Part shown: piece after piece, positions 32,408-43,072 of the stretch
How positions within the stretch are numbered: the first letter of the stretch is position 1
Layout: each line of letters begins with the position of its first letter
DNA from: Tetrapyrgos nigripes
Taxonomy: Eukaryota; Basidiomycota; Agaricomycetes; Agaricales; Campanellaceae
NCBI GenBank assembly: GCA_013368315.1
Contig: JAACJM010000056.1
Location: 62,001 to 126,000, forward strand
DNA: 64,000 bases
Direction of reading: 5' to 3'
The notes under the pieces: generated by a model
Seen by the model: the letters and a program-made list of their open reading frames with translations, nothing else
The model's database searches: none
Told to the model about the DNA's origin: nothing
Position numbers and translations under genes: made by a program

Positions 32408-34260
32408 TCAAAGTATCAAGGTATTCGAAGCGTCCGACGTGCGTACATAGACTGCGCTTTTCAGTGTCATATGTTCCTTGTGGACTACTGACCCCTTCAG
32501 CCTATCATCTTGGTTCTCTGACTCAACAAGACGCCTTCCTAAACTTTCTTCATCGTGATCTCGGCGTAAAACCACTGGTGTATGACCTGCTGACGAGGTA
32601 AGTAGGAATGTGCCTTCATAAGTGTCAGGTAAGGCCAATGACACAGGCTCTTGGGATGTCTCTATCTTCGAGTGCAGACTGGCGTCAATTGGGAGCTCCG
32701 TGATAGACATATTTACTGGAGCATTTACTCCAGTAATGTCAATGGCGTACTTGGTGTTGCGGTCAGGTTTCGGGGTAACGAGCTTGACACTTGAATCGAT
32801 AGGTCTGGTGAGAGTGTCAGACGTAGATGCTAGAAGACTTATGATGTAGCTTACGCATTAGTGTTCTGTATCTCCAGACGAGATGAACCTTCATGAGTAT
32901 TATCGAGAGCAATCTCAGCGCTGATTGGATAGTCTGAAGTAGCAAGCGACAGGCTGCTTTCAATGTTGAAAGTCCCAATAATTGGAGCAGCGGAGGTCTC
33001 GATGTGAGCGGTCTTGGCGTATAAGGGCTGGATGGAACGAGAGTGAGCATGAATAAGCATTGCAATTGTAGTATAACTGCCTACTTTGAGTATGATTGGC
33101 ATTCCAGAGGATTTCACCGAGAACAGATTGAAGTAAGCCTTTGTTTCGACTATGAAGCCAAACATTGGCAGGTCGGCTTCAAGAATATGGTAATGGGGTT
33201 GGTTGTGCATCATATTAGGCGGGAGTAGGATGACCATATCGAAGTCCAATGTATCTGTTCTGGAGTTTCCAAGAGTCTGTTGAAGTGGGAGTTTTGAGAA
33301 CAAGGCCAATCAGGTAGAGACCCTTCACTTACAAACAGACCAACGCCCACTTCACCGGGAAACCTTTCCATTAGGCACGCTGTGGTACTATTCTTACTTT
33401 GTGGGTCTTGATAACGCATTGTCACATATACTCTGACGATACCATCAGCTATGGCAGAGTCAAGGATCTGTATTTTCCCCGAAGAATGAGCTACCCGTGA
33501 AATAAGGAAAAGGCGCTCAGAAGTCGCTGGTATCTGAAACGATACATCTGCAGAGAAGTATGGCACGCGACTTGTCGCATAGGTCACGGTTTCAGACCAA
33601 GACGCATCCTCAAGGCAAAGACTGCGAAGAGCATCTGGATTCGAGGTATTTGGAATATTGTGAGGATCTTGGTTCTAGAATCAGAAGAGACATATGTGAC
33701 TAGAGCGTTCTATGTGAATGCCACTACCAACTCACCCTGTTGTCAGGTATGGGGGGAGCCTCACTATGATCACCATGATGCTTTCCTGGGATGTGAAACG
33801 GCTGACGCGTTTCCGTTAGTAATCTGTTGGTATTGAGTATTTAAAGTCATGAAAAACTGACTCACCAAATCAACCCTGCCCTACACAGACAAAATAACTG
33901 ATCAGAGCAGCCAATGGAAATATAATAATAACCAACAATCACGCCAGCATCCCATCCTACCTTCTCCAAGATTACAGGGCCGGCGATAGTCAACAATAAG
34001 CAAAAGATCAAGAAAGTTGGGACCCAGAGAATACATTTGAGGATCTTTCTTCTCTTGCGCCGGGCATTGCGACTGTGTCGAGTAGGTTGCTCCTCAATCG
34101 ATGCATAATTTTGCGGCTCAACAGAGCTCACGACTCTTCCGGAAGATGAGTACGGAGGAGGCGTTTCTGGTGCTGCATAAGTCGGAGCAGGTTCGTTGAG
34201 GCTCCTAACCTCAGTCATTTCTGGTTGCTTCAGAGGGTCATTGGGGTCGGGAATGATCAT
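32408..34260 (-). CDS. DUF7330-like single-pass membrane protein, copy 2
   Basis: The start at 34260 gives MIIPDPNDPLKQPEMTEVRSL, a Pro-rich tail (PTYAAPETPPPYSSSG), a basic cluster (RHSRNARRKRRKILK) and one transmembrane helix (CILWVPTFLIFCLLLTIAGPVIL). The extracellular part includes LFLISRVAHSSGKIQILDS, AHIETSAAPIIGTFNIESSLSL and YAIDITGVNAPVNMSITELP, and it ends VYVRTSDASNTLIL. The order matches copy 1: MII-start, PPPxYS stretch, TM helix, repeated short beta strands. It lies in opposite orientation to copy 1. Introns are many and short; several junctions were not fixed. The gene is divergent from KRI1 with about 150 bases between starts. Confidence 0.65.
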
Positions 34261-34412
34261 GGTAGGAAGCAAGGTTTGTCAATTGTGTCAAAGAACTAGT
34301 TTACATGCATTGCTGCGCATTAGCTGTCGAGGACAATGAATGATGACAGAAAATCAGGAACTGAAGTGGGTTATTCGCCCACGTGAGTCGACCAAAATTC
34401 TTTTCCTCTTCG

Positions 34413-36973
34413 ATGCTTTCCGACTCGGAATCCGACTCTGGCGATGTCCACCAACTTACAGTCAACGAGCATTATGCAAAAGCGTTTCAGTACCGGAAAG
34501 AACGCGAGGAACTTGATAAATGTCCGTGAAGCAATGCTTGATACTTTACTTATTTAACAAGTCTCTTTTCTTATCCTTTGATTTTAGTGAAAGCAAAGTA
34601 TGGTTCCGATTATGACGAAGACGACGATGAAGACGAGACGAATTCTGAATCAGACGAGTCGGAGGACGAAGACGGCGAAGAGCTTACACCTGCAGTCGAC
34701 GCTGCTATCCTTCGGACACTAGCCAAAATTAAACGCAAGGACCCCGAAATTTATGATTCAAAATTGGGCGTCTTTGAAGGTATAGCAATAATACTATATA
34801 TCAGCTGAGTTTTTCTATCTTAATCTCTCATTCTGACAGAGGAACAAAAGAAGCTCGGGCCCGCTGAGCCCAGAATACGGCAACGTTCTGACAAGGTGTG
34901 TTGAACTCTTTTCTGCTAGTTGAAAACGGAATTTACTCTTATGTAGTCTAAACCAGTCACACTCCGTCAAGTAGCCCTCGAAGCTGCATTGGAGCGTGAT
35001 TCACAGTCTCCAGAGCCAGAGCCTCTCACTCACGTCGAAGAACAACGTCTGTTACGAGACGAGACAATCGCTGCATTCCATACCAAAGGTGCTGGCAACG
35101 CGGATGACGAAGAAGACGATTTTCTCATTCCCAGAGAAAGGACAAAAGATGAACTAGAAAAAGAGGAGGAAGAGTACAAGACTTTTCTAGAACGAGAGGT
35201 TGGAAAGGATTTGAATGGGCTAATCACTGTTGAACCGACCGGAGAAAGATCATCTGTAGATGAAAGCTTGGTGAAAGCCGAGGAGGATAGTGGCAAGAAG
35301 AAGGAAAAGCAACAGAAGAAGAAGAAGGAAGGACAGTCGAGTGGTGGTGCAAAAGGGAAGAGTAAAGAAGAAGAGGATCAAGAGTTCCTTATGAGGTTGG
35401 TCTCCATTGCATAGGCAATGTCGCTTCCACTGATCTCATTTTCAACAACTTAGCTACATTCTCAACCGTGGATGGATCGACCGTTCTGCCAAACGTGTAC
35501 CGACCTATGGCGAAATTACTTCATCAAAAGGCAAAGGCAAGGATAAAATCAAGGAAAAGCCAGAAGACGAAGAGGATGTGGAAGCTCTCCCGGAGAATGA
35601 GGACGACCTCTTACCCACTGTTCATTCTGACGTCGATCAAGACGATTTCGAGGACATTGTCGATCGCTTCGAGAGCTCTTACAATTTCCGTTTCGAGGAA
35701 CCGTGCGTTTATTCGTCATTTCTTTTGCAAGCTACCTACTCTAAACAATGTCCTGCAGAGAGGCAGCCGAAATAAAATCATATCCACGTAACATCGACTC
35801 TCTAGTTCGTCGAGAGGACAGCACAAGGAAGGAAGCTCGTGAAAGGAAGAAGAAGAGGAAGGAAGAAGAATTACAGAAGAAGCGAGAAGAAGTCAAACGT
35901 CTCAAATCTCTGAAGATGAAAGAATTACGTGCCAAACTGGAACGTATAGGACGAGAAGGAGGCAAGAACTTTGAGGAAGACCCCGGTGCGTGTCATACCA
36001 CTGCAAAAGCAGATTTACTTATTCAGATTGCAATCCAGCTCTTCAGCAACTCGATCTCGAGGGTGACTGGGATCCTGCTAAGCATGACCAACAGATGTCC
36101 GGACTCTACGGAGACGATGCTGATTACGATGCTGACGGGAAACCCACATGGGATGATGATATTGACATTGGGGACATTATCGTTGACGACGAAGCGCCAG
36201 AGCCATCGTCGAAGAAGGACAAGAAGAAAAAGAAGAAGAAGGACAAGGAAGGTCTTCAGGAAGATGGCGTTGACGTTGAGGCTATGGACGCAGATGTTGA
36301 GATGGGCGATGATGAAGAATGGGATGGTACCGAAGAAATGCGGAAGAGAAAACTGGAAGAGTACATGAACGAGATCTATGCTCTTGATTTCAACGACATG
36401 GTATGCGTAATCTTCATTCCTCTCCCTCTACCCGAATTGGAATTAATTGCGCTCCCTTCTGCCCATTTCTCCATTCTTCAGGTCGGCGGCATGCCAACCC
36501 GATTTCAGTATACTCAAGTTCAACCCCAAAACTTTGCTTTAACACCAGTTGAAATTCTCATGGCAACAGATCAAGAGCTGAACGAGTACATGGGTATCAA
36601 GAAGTATGCGCCATATCGAGAGAATTCGAAAAAGTGGGACAACCAGCGCAATGACCGGCTTCAGGAACTGAAGACCAAGATCGCAGCGAGGACGTCTGGT
36701 GGTGAAATGGAAGGTCTCGCTGATGAGCAACCGCGGCAATCGAAGAAAAGGAAGGGCAAAAAGGAACGTATGCGGGCGAAGATGTTTGCAGAACCCGAAG
36801 AGGATGGCGAAGACAAGAAGGCTGTAGAAGGGGAGAATGGCAAAAGGAAAAGAGCCGAGGTAGATGAAGACTCAGAGGACGAGGTCAAGGGTGAGCCTGA
36901 GGTTGACGAGGTCGAGAAGACTGGCAAGAAGAAAAGGAGAAGACATAGGAAAAAAGAGGCTCACGCGACATGA
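34413..36973 (+). CDS. KRI1: Ribosome biogenesis protein Kri1
   Basis: The first exon is MLSDSESDSGDVHQLTVNEHYAKAFQYRKEREELDK, followed by KAKYGSDYDEDDDED and TPAVDAAILRTLAKIKRKDPEIYD. The middle contains DDFLIPRERTKDELEKEEEEYK and YILNRGWIDRSAKRVPTYGE. The signature [28 protein letters not shown] follows, then GDWDPAKHDQQMSGLYGDDYY-like sequence and the C-terminal PTRFQYTQVQPQNFALTPVEIL with GIKKYAPYRE. These are the conserved Kri1 and Kri1-C blocks. Kri1 is a nucleolar factor for 40S subunit assembly that works with Krr1. The long Lys/Glu/Asp tracts are normal for the family. There are about nine exons with GT-AG introns, and the stop is at 36971-36973. Confidence 0.92.
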
Positions 36974-37310
36974 TGACCGGATGCAAGTATATACATACGT
37001 ACTATGGTACTATGTCATCCATCCCATCACGAGAACACGAAGGTTACCTCCTCTAGGTCAAATCCGCACTCAAAGCTATTCAGAGCATTTCGAGAACATT
37101 TCGAGAACTCCACGACTCCTCCATCAGCTCTTTGAAATCGGCCGACAGTGCCTAGATCTGCAGCCTCTCTCACTACATATCATTACTCGTTCTTCACACT
37201 CATTCAGTTAAGCTTTCCCACATCAGCGTCTTCTGTTTGGCATCTAGATAACTTTTTCCCCTTGTTCAATTGATCTCTTATGATCAGTACCTCCACTGAC
37301 TCTGATTTAC

Positions 37311-37998
37311 ATGGCCGCCCCCATGTCCCCATGCTGGCAAGACGCGCCGCAAATTTGGCAGCCGTCCACCCTCACGTATACCCCACCGAACAAGCCATCT
37401 CGGAATCTCCAAGCCCTATTCGCATTTGTCGAGGCCCGTAATTCATGGCATAAACATCTGGCCAAATACCTGGATCTCTTTGACGAGAGCTTGGAACACC
37501 GAATTCATCCTCGTTCACTCAACAAGCCTGTTCTCAACAAAAAGCAATATTCGGACTTTGTTTCAGGACTTTTACGCTTCGTCAAATCATACAAGGTGTG
37601 TTTTGCCTTTTCGTCAGCTGTAATTGATGACGCGATGACGTGCCAAAATTTTTGATCGTTCTGCCCATGGCGACCAACCCACCCCGAATTTTGGCTGGCA
37701 TAGATGACTTTACACGATGTTGTTGAGACAGAAAACACGATGATCGTACATGTGAGCATTTTGCTTTCACCCTGGACTTGGTTGACCTGACTGGGATACG
37801 TAGGCATCGTCAATGACTGAAGGCATATACGGCACTTGTATGCCTAACGAATATATGATCACATTGCGGTTCTTACCCCCACGAAATGAGGATGAGCTGC
37901 CGAAGATATCATATGTGAAAGAGTTTGTGGACAGTATGGCATCAACGGAGTTCTACAAAGAGGAGCGCAGGAAAGCGACCGAGGCTAGATCCCGGTGA
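37311..37998 (+). CDS. Hypothetical protein, possibly SnoaL/NTF2-like fold
   Basis: Three exons encode about 170 residues: LQALFAFVEARNSWHKHLAKYLDLFDESLEHRIHPRSLNKP, then MTLHDVVETENTMIVHASS, then GIYGTCMPNEYMITLRFLPPRNEDELPKISYVKEFVDSM. Introns are about 37595-37705 and 37753-37803, both with GT-AG ends and intact frame. An N-terminal helical stretch followed by a strand-rich part ending in a KEFVDS helix resembles the SnoaL-like (NTF2 fold) proteins common in fungal genomes, which have diverse or unknown roles. I am not certain of the family. There is no signal peptide. Confidence 0.55.
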
Positions 37999-38085
37999 AG
38001 CTCATTTGGGTTGGTGGTATCAGGACTTGCATTATGGTAGACATGGATAGATGTATCATTTAGTTATATTCATACAAGATGACCT

Positions 38086-39204
38086 TCAGACGACATAGAC
38101 ATTCTCCTTGTGCACTTGATAAGCCTCCAGCTTCTTGAAATATTCGAGACGGGCTTTGCGCTCATCTGCCCATTTCTGTGTGCAACAACTTCAGAGATAT
38201 GCGTCGCGCCAGCCAAATAAAATTACTCACCTCTTCATCTTCAACAGGCATTTCGCTTACATCGCGTTTCTTCACCGTCCTGCCTTTGTCTTTCCTCCTC
38301 GAAGTCTTCTCTTCTTCGCTTTCATCATCACTGTCCTCTGTGCGTTTCCGCCGCTGATGGGCAGCAGTGCCTCGTCGACGTGGAAGCAAAGCTCTGAGGT
38401 CCTTGGCGAGGCGGTCTGGACTGCTCGCTCGGGTCTTCTTCTTCCGGACACCCTTGCTGGGTTGCGGTTCTTCATCGTCGACCGAACTAGTCGCTCGAGC
38501 CTTCTTCTTCCGACCGTTGCGGGGTAGCGATTGCTGCTCCTCCTCGTCAGCAGTAATATTTTCCGCTGAGGGCTCGTCTACGAGAGGTCGTCTCTTCGCA
38601 GGACGTTTCATGGGCGATGGTGAACTAGGCAGTAAATCGTCCAAGATATTAGCGCTAGATGTATCCGAGAAAGTCGCAGAAGGGCGCTTCCCAATACCCC
38701 GTTTGTGAGGGGTACGCGGGGGCTTCAGAGACTCGGTGCTGATAGAAGGTGGTGGTCGAATACAGGGTTTGGGCTTTGGTGGAGGTGGAGGGTGTTTCAG
38801 ACGCTCTTCCTTGAGCTTCTGTTCAACAGCAAAGAAGCCAAAGGGATCCGAAGCCTGAGAAGGGCGTATGTACTGAGGTGACGGAGGTGAATGAGCTTCA
38901 TCCTCCTCCTCGTCCATCTGGTAATATTCGGGATCCGCGTCACCGTCCACACCATCCTCTCGCTCCTGCCACCATTTGGTCACGGTAGGCTGGATGCCTT
39001 CAGAGCTAGCGACAGGTAAAGAATCGTGATGTGAAGACGGAGAAAGGATGGGTGAAGATGGTGGCAGTGACGATGGAGTGGCTTTCTCTTTGAGCTTCCT
39101 GCCCAGCTCTCCGACGGGTGCTTTGACTCTACGTCTGGGTCTGGGAGTATCTGTGGTATCTGGTATAGATTGATTGGTATGTGTAGTATTTCGCGTACGA
39201 GGCA
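38086..39204 (-). CDS. Hypothetical basic, probably nuclear protein
   Basis: The start at 39204 gives MPRTRNTTHTNQSIPDTTDTPRPRRR. The product is about 350 residues, disordered, and rich in Pro, Ser and Lys/Arg, with several basic clusters (RPAKRRP, GRKKKARA, VRKKKTRA, RRRGTAAHQRRKR) that look like nuclear localisation signals. Possible conserved words are TKWWQEREDG, DPFGFFAVEQKLKEERLK and the last exon KWADERKARLEYFKKLEAYQVHKENVYVV, joined by an intron that begins GTGAGT near 38230. I do not recognise the family. It is divergent from panB with about 290 bases between starts. Confidence 0.6.
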
Positions 39205-39496
39205 TATTCAAGAATCAAGAACGATAAACAAAAAAAGTTGAGGAAAAGGCGCGACGGTCACGTACCATTAAACAAACGCGAGTCATAGAGGTCAGGTGAC
39301 AGCTCTGTAAATCCGGCTCTGTAATACCCGGTAGCCGGCTCTTCTCCTTTTGCCAACACCGCTTTCATAGAGGTGGGCGTCTTTTGTTACATGTTGTAGA
39401 CACAAAACAATACGTTCTGACTCATATATCGGTCAATCGAACGATCTTGAAATCACCGACTGTTTCACCACAGATTTATAGCACGATGAGGAATCG

Positions 39497-40632
39497 ATGA
39501 CTGATTTTTTCATGCGGTTGCCTGGGTCATCACCAATCCGAGTGCGATCTTCGTTGATGTCGTCGATTACCTGGAAGGGTAGACAAACGGTGCTGCGTCT
39601 GTGTAATGGTGCACACAACCAGCGTCGATGGATGAGTGTGCGTCCTCCGGAAGTTGCGTCGTCAGGTGAGTTCTATTACAACTTCCGGATAGCTTCTTAT
39701 CTGTCTCGCCAGCTCTCCCGCGAAAGAAAGTCACAATCCAATCCCTATCTGCCATGAAATCAAATAAGACTCCTATCACCATGATTACAGCCTATGACTA
39801 TCCCACCGCCCTTGCCTGCTCTTCCAATCCACTCGTCGACATGACTCTTGTCGGCGATTCACTTGCTCAGACCTGTCTCGGATATTCATCTACTACTCAA
39901 CTCACACTCTCTGAAATGATTCATCACGCTCGTGCCGTTGCCCGAGGCACCAGCCACCCATTCCTGGTCGCTGACATGCCATTTGGGACTTATCACTGCT
40001 CTCTCTCAGAAACAACCCGGAATGCCATCAAACTTGTTCAAGATGGATTTGTCGAAGGAGTCAAAATGGAAGGTGGATCTGAATTAGTAGACACTGTCCG
40101 GAAATTGACATCTATTGGAATACCTGTCATGGCACATGTCGGTCTTCTTCCTCAAAGACATGTTGCGATGTCCGGATACAAAGTCCAGGGAAGAAGTATG
40201 GAAGGTGCAAAAAGGCTTGTAGACGACGCGGTTGCTCTGCAAGAAGCTGGAGCCTTCTCAATCGTGCTGGAGGCAATTCCGAAGGAACTAGCTAGGTATA
40301 TGACACAAATTTTACGAATACCGACTATTGGTATCGGGGGAGGTCCTTGGACTGACGGACAGGTGCGCTATGAGCTATGATATTTCCCATCGAGAACAAT
40401 CACTAAGATGTTTTTGCAGGTCCTGGTCTGGGATGATATCATGGGCACTTGGTCAGGGCACAAGGCCAAGTTTGTCAGACGATTCGGGGACCTAAAAGCA
40501 GAGCGCGATGCCGCTGTGCAGCGTTATGCAGAAGCAGTCAAAAGCAGAACCTTCCCAAATCCGGACTCGGAGAGCTACGGGATTGAAGAGGCAGAATGGG
40601 AGAAGTTTTTGAAGGAGGAACAGAAACAATAG
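39497..40632 (+). CDS. panB: 3-methyl-2-oxobutanoate hydroxymethyltransferase (ketopantoate hydroxymethyltransferase)
   Basis: This enzyme makes ketopantoate from alpha-ketoisovalerate in pantothenate/CoA synthesis, using methylene-THF. The core reads KTPITMITAYDYPTALACS, VDMTLVGDSLAQTCLGYSSTT (metal-binding Asp in VGDS), HPFLVADMPFGTY, VKMEGGSE, IPVMAHVGLLPQ and IGIGGGPWTDGQ-VLVWDD. The N-terminal 60 residues are basic and Arg rich (MRLPGSSPIRVRSSL), which may be a mitochondrial presequence, as reported for fungal homologs. Two introns are visible: 39665-39709, which joins VASS to LPRKKVTIQSL, and about 40363-40419. The exact start Met among several in-frame choices is uncertain; 39497 is the first. 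Confidence 0.92.
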
Positions 40633-40926
40633 TCTCCGACTCACATATCTATTGATACACTTTAGTATGCTATAATAACAGTTGAACTTCTTATCATGTT
40701 GAGAAAGATTTTAGGGCATTTTCGTCTGAGAGACAGTATGCATAGAGTCTTGCTAGAAGAAGCGTGAAGCAAAAACCGTTCGTATATAATCATGACTGCT
40801 ACTTGACCCCGCGCGCTGCAATCGGGCTTGCACTCGAATGTGCTCACATCACCGTCTTTGCCACCTTTTTGTCCCTGGACATACCCATTATTGGTTGCCA
40901 CACTACTTCCTGTCAAGAGCAAGGTG

Positions 40927-42261
40927 TCAGTCTTCCTGAGCCTGAGTACTGTATTCTGTGGTTAACAAAGTTAGACTGTATGTCTCCGTGCGCGGCGTCA
41001 TGCTGGATTCTGGAGGTAGTCGAAGAGGGTTGAGAATGATTCTACATCCCTGCGGTTGGCGGAGGCAAGAATTGAGTTCAAACGAGGCCACGAAGATGAA
41101 ATGAAAAAATTGCTTACAGCAGACGCGCCAAAAGACAAAAGCCAACTGTCAAATGATACTGAGGTCAGGCTCTGACAGGTCCAAAGTAAGAGAGGTTCCT
41201 ACTGATAGAAAACAGGCTGGTATGGACTCCTCATAGCGGTCGTTATTACCCATCCGCAGGTCATTGCTAGAGCATTGCATTGGCTATCAGCACTTGGGCA
41301 GAATAGACAGGGATGAAATGCTCACCAAAAAGCAGGAAGAAAGCAATACTCCCATCTCGTATCATGAGAGTGATAATAGGTGTTCTATGACCCCACCCAC
41401 GGCGCATTGCCCGTCGGGACCTGAGCAGAGTGAGAACCACCACACTGAGCTGGATTGAAACAGGCACGACTCTGTAGTTCCATTAAAGTGGTATAATGTC
41501 AGTGCTTTGGCGCAGAATTGCATTTGGAGCCTAGACGGACGCACCCAAAAATCACGAACAGAGTAGGGGGTGGAGCGACATCTCTATCCGAGTCGTGACC
41601 GTTTCGCAAATGCACCGAAAAGGCCACATTGAGAACCGTTGTGAAGCATTCCATGGTAAGTAACACTGCGAATATGCGTGCAAGGAGTTTGCTTCGGTTG
41701 TAGAGGGCGTATACTAGAAGTGTTCAAGAACTTGAGCGACGAGATACTTTAAAAACGATTCGCATACTTGCCTCGGATTATCAGCAATGCTTGTACCACT
41801 ATTATTAAGATGTTCCCGACGACTGTCTTCAAAACGGACCAGTGCTTGACAGAGAAATTCGATGGTACGTCTCCAGACTCGCATGAGATCTCCAGACCGA
41901 GCACTAGTCTAGTGAAATGATACGTATAAGTCACTGCGTCTATGAATTGCACGGAAGCACGTACGAGAGATATATCAGTGAGCAGTATCTGATAACGACA
42001 AAGTACCATTTTAACCAGCAATGCTTATAGCGGCTAAAGAGACGCATTGGAAATCGCAATGAATGCTAAATGAAGATGGAAACTACGCACCTCCAGATGA
42101 ACTCGATCTCCGCCCCAAGAGTCAGAAGACTGTCGTAGACCAGAAAAGTGACCGAAGACACTGTGGAAAACAAAGTCAGTATGAAAGCTATGAGACTACA
42201 GTCATCACTACGCACTGAGCATTAGAAGAACGATCATGTGCGTCTGCTCCTCATCATACAT
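40927..42261 (-). CDS. Seven-helix membrane protein with DUF6533-type N-terminus
   Basis: The spliced N-terminus MYDEEQTHMIVLLMLSA-VSSVTFLVYDSLLTLGAEIEFIW is the DUF6533 hallmark, which normally reads YDxLLTLDDEIEYIW. Further helices follow: HWSVLKTVVGNILIIVVQALLIIR, YNRSKLLARIFAVLLTMECFTTVLNVAFSV, APPPTLFVIFGC, PVSIQLSVVVLTLLRSRRAM, DGSIAFFLLFGEHFIPVYSAQV and LAFVFWRVCCKQFF. This family is expanded in agaricomycetes, where it is predicted to be plasma-membrane located and possibly receptor-like; no ligand is known. Many short exons are needed. I set the start at the Met at 42261 and the stop at 40927-40929; internal junctions are approximate. Confidence 0.7.
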
Positions 42262-43072
42262 GACCGGAGCCAGATTCACAAGCTCACTGCATCCACGGGC
42301 AAGTCTTGGAAAGCTAACTTCAGGGAGTGTCTGCAAATAAGAGAAAGTGGTGGAAATAAAGGAAGAATGGATCGCCGTCGGTGAATGCAAGTTGTTATAG
42401 TGATCAATACAGTAGGTCGCCGTATTCAAGAATTCGGGGCAAACCTGCAGGTACTACTGGTGGCTGACAAGATGCACCAGTCTGGTGCATCTTGTCATTT
42501 GGTATGGACGCTACCATCTTGGGATGGAATGCTGAGACTCGGTGAATGAAAATTAAAAGGGGGCAGCAATAGTATATACGCACATAGTTGAGCCTCGGAA
42601 TTAACATGAAACACACTAGGCTTCTCTGCAATCTTCCGAAACTGTAGTCTGCCTCCAAGTTTTGACAGACGGATTGATGCTCGTACAGCTGCAGCCTCAA
42701 GCTATTTCAAGTTCTAGCCTATGCAAGGTCTTCGTACACAACCAGACTGTGAGGACGGAATCCAACTAACTTGATTTCTTGGATGATTGGAATGATGACT
42801 TTGGAGTTCGAACTTTCGTCCAACCAACTTGATTTCTCCGAGTCAGTTCTTGGGCTGTTTTTAGACAGACATACTCGTCTAATTTGGGTCATTGCCGCAG
42901 GGATGCATCAGGATGAGAGTTGAGTGAGGCCCTATTCGGATAATAACATCTTAGTGGCACACTTTAGTCTGCTGTGGGGCAAATCACCGTGTCCCACGCG
43001 AGTGTACTGCCACTACCCCACCCTGCACCAACCCTCGAAAGTGCTCTTACAAAAACAACGGTTTCGACAACA
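42262..43072. other. Divergent intergenic region with a perfect palindrome
   Basis: This is the spacer between the DUF6533-type gene and the GH71 gene. It carries the inverted repeat at 42466-42496 but no recognisable gene. A duplicated phrase (CAACTTGATTTCT) occurs at about 42768 and 42823. Confidence 0.5.
42466..42496. repeat. Perfect 15-base inverted repeat, 1-base spacer
   Basis: GACAAGATGCACCAG and CTGGTGCATCTTGTC face each other across a single T, forming a 31-base palindrome. It lies about 205 bases upstream of the DUF6533-type start and 577 bases upstream of the GH71 start. Confidence 0.85.
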
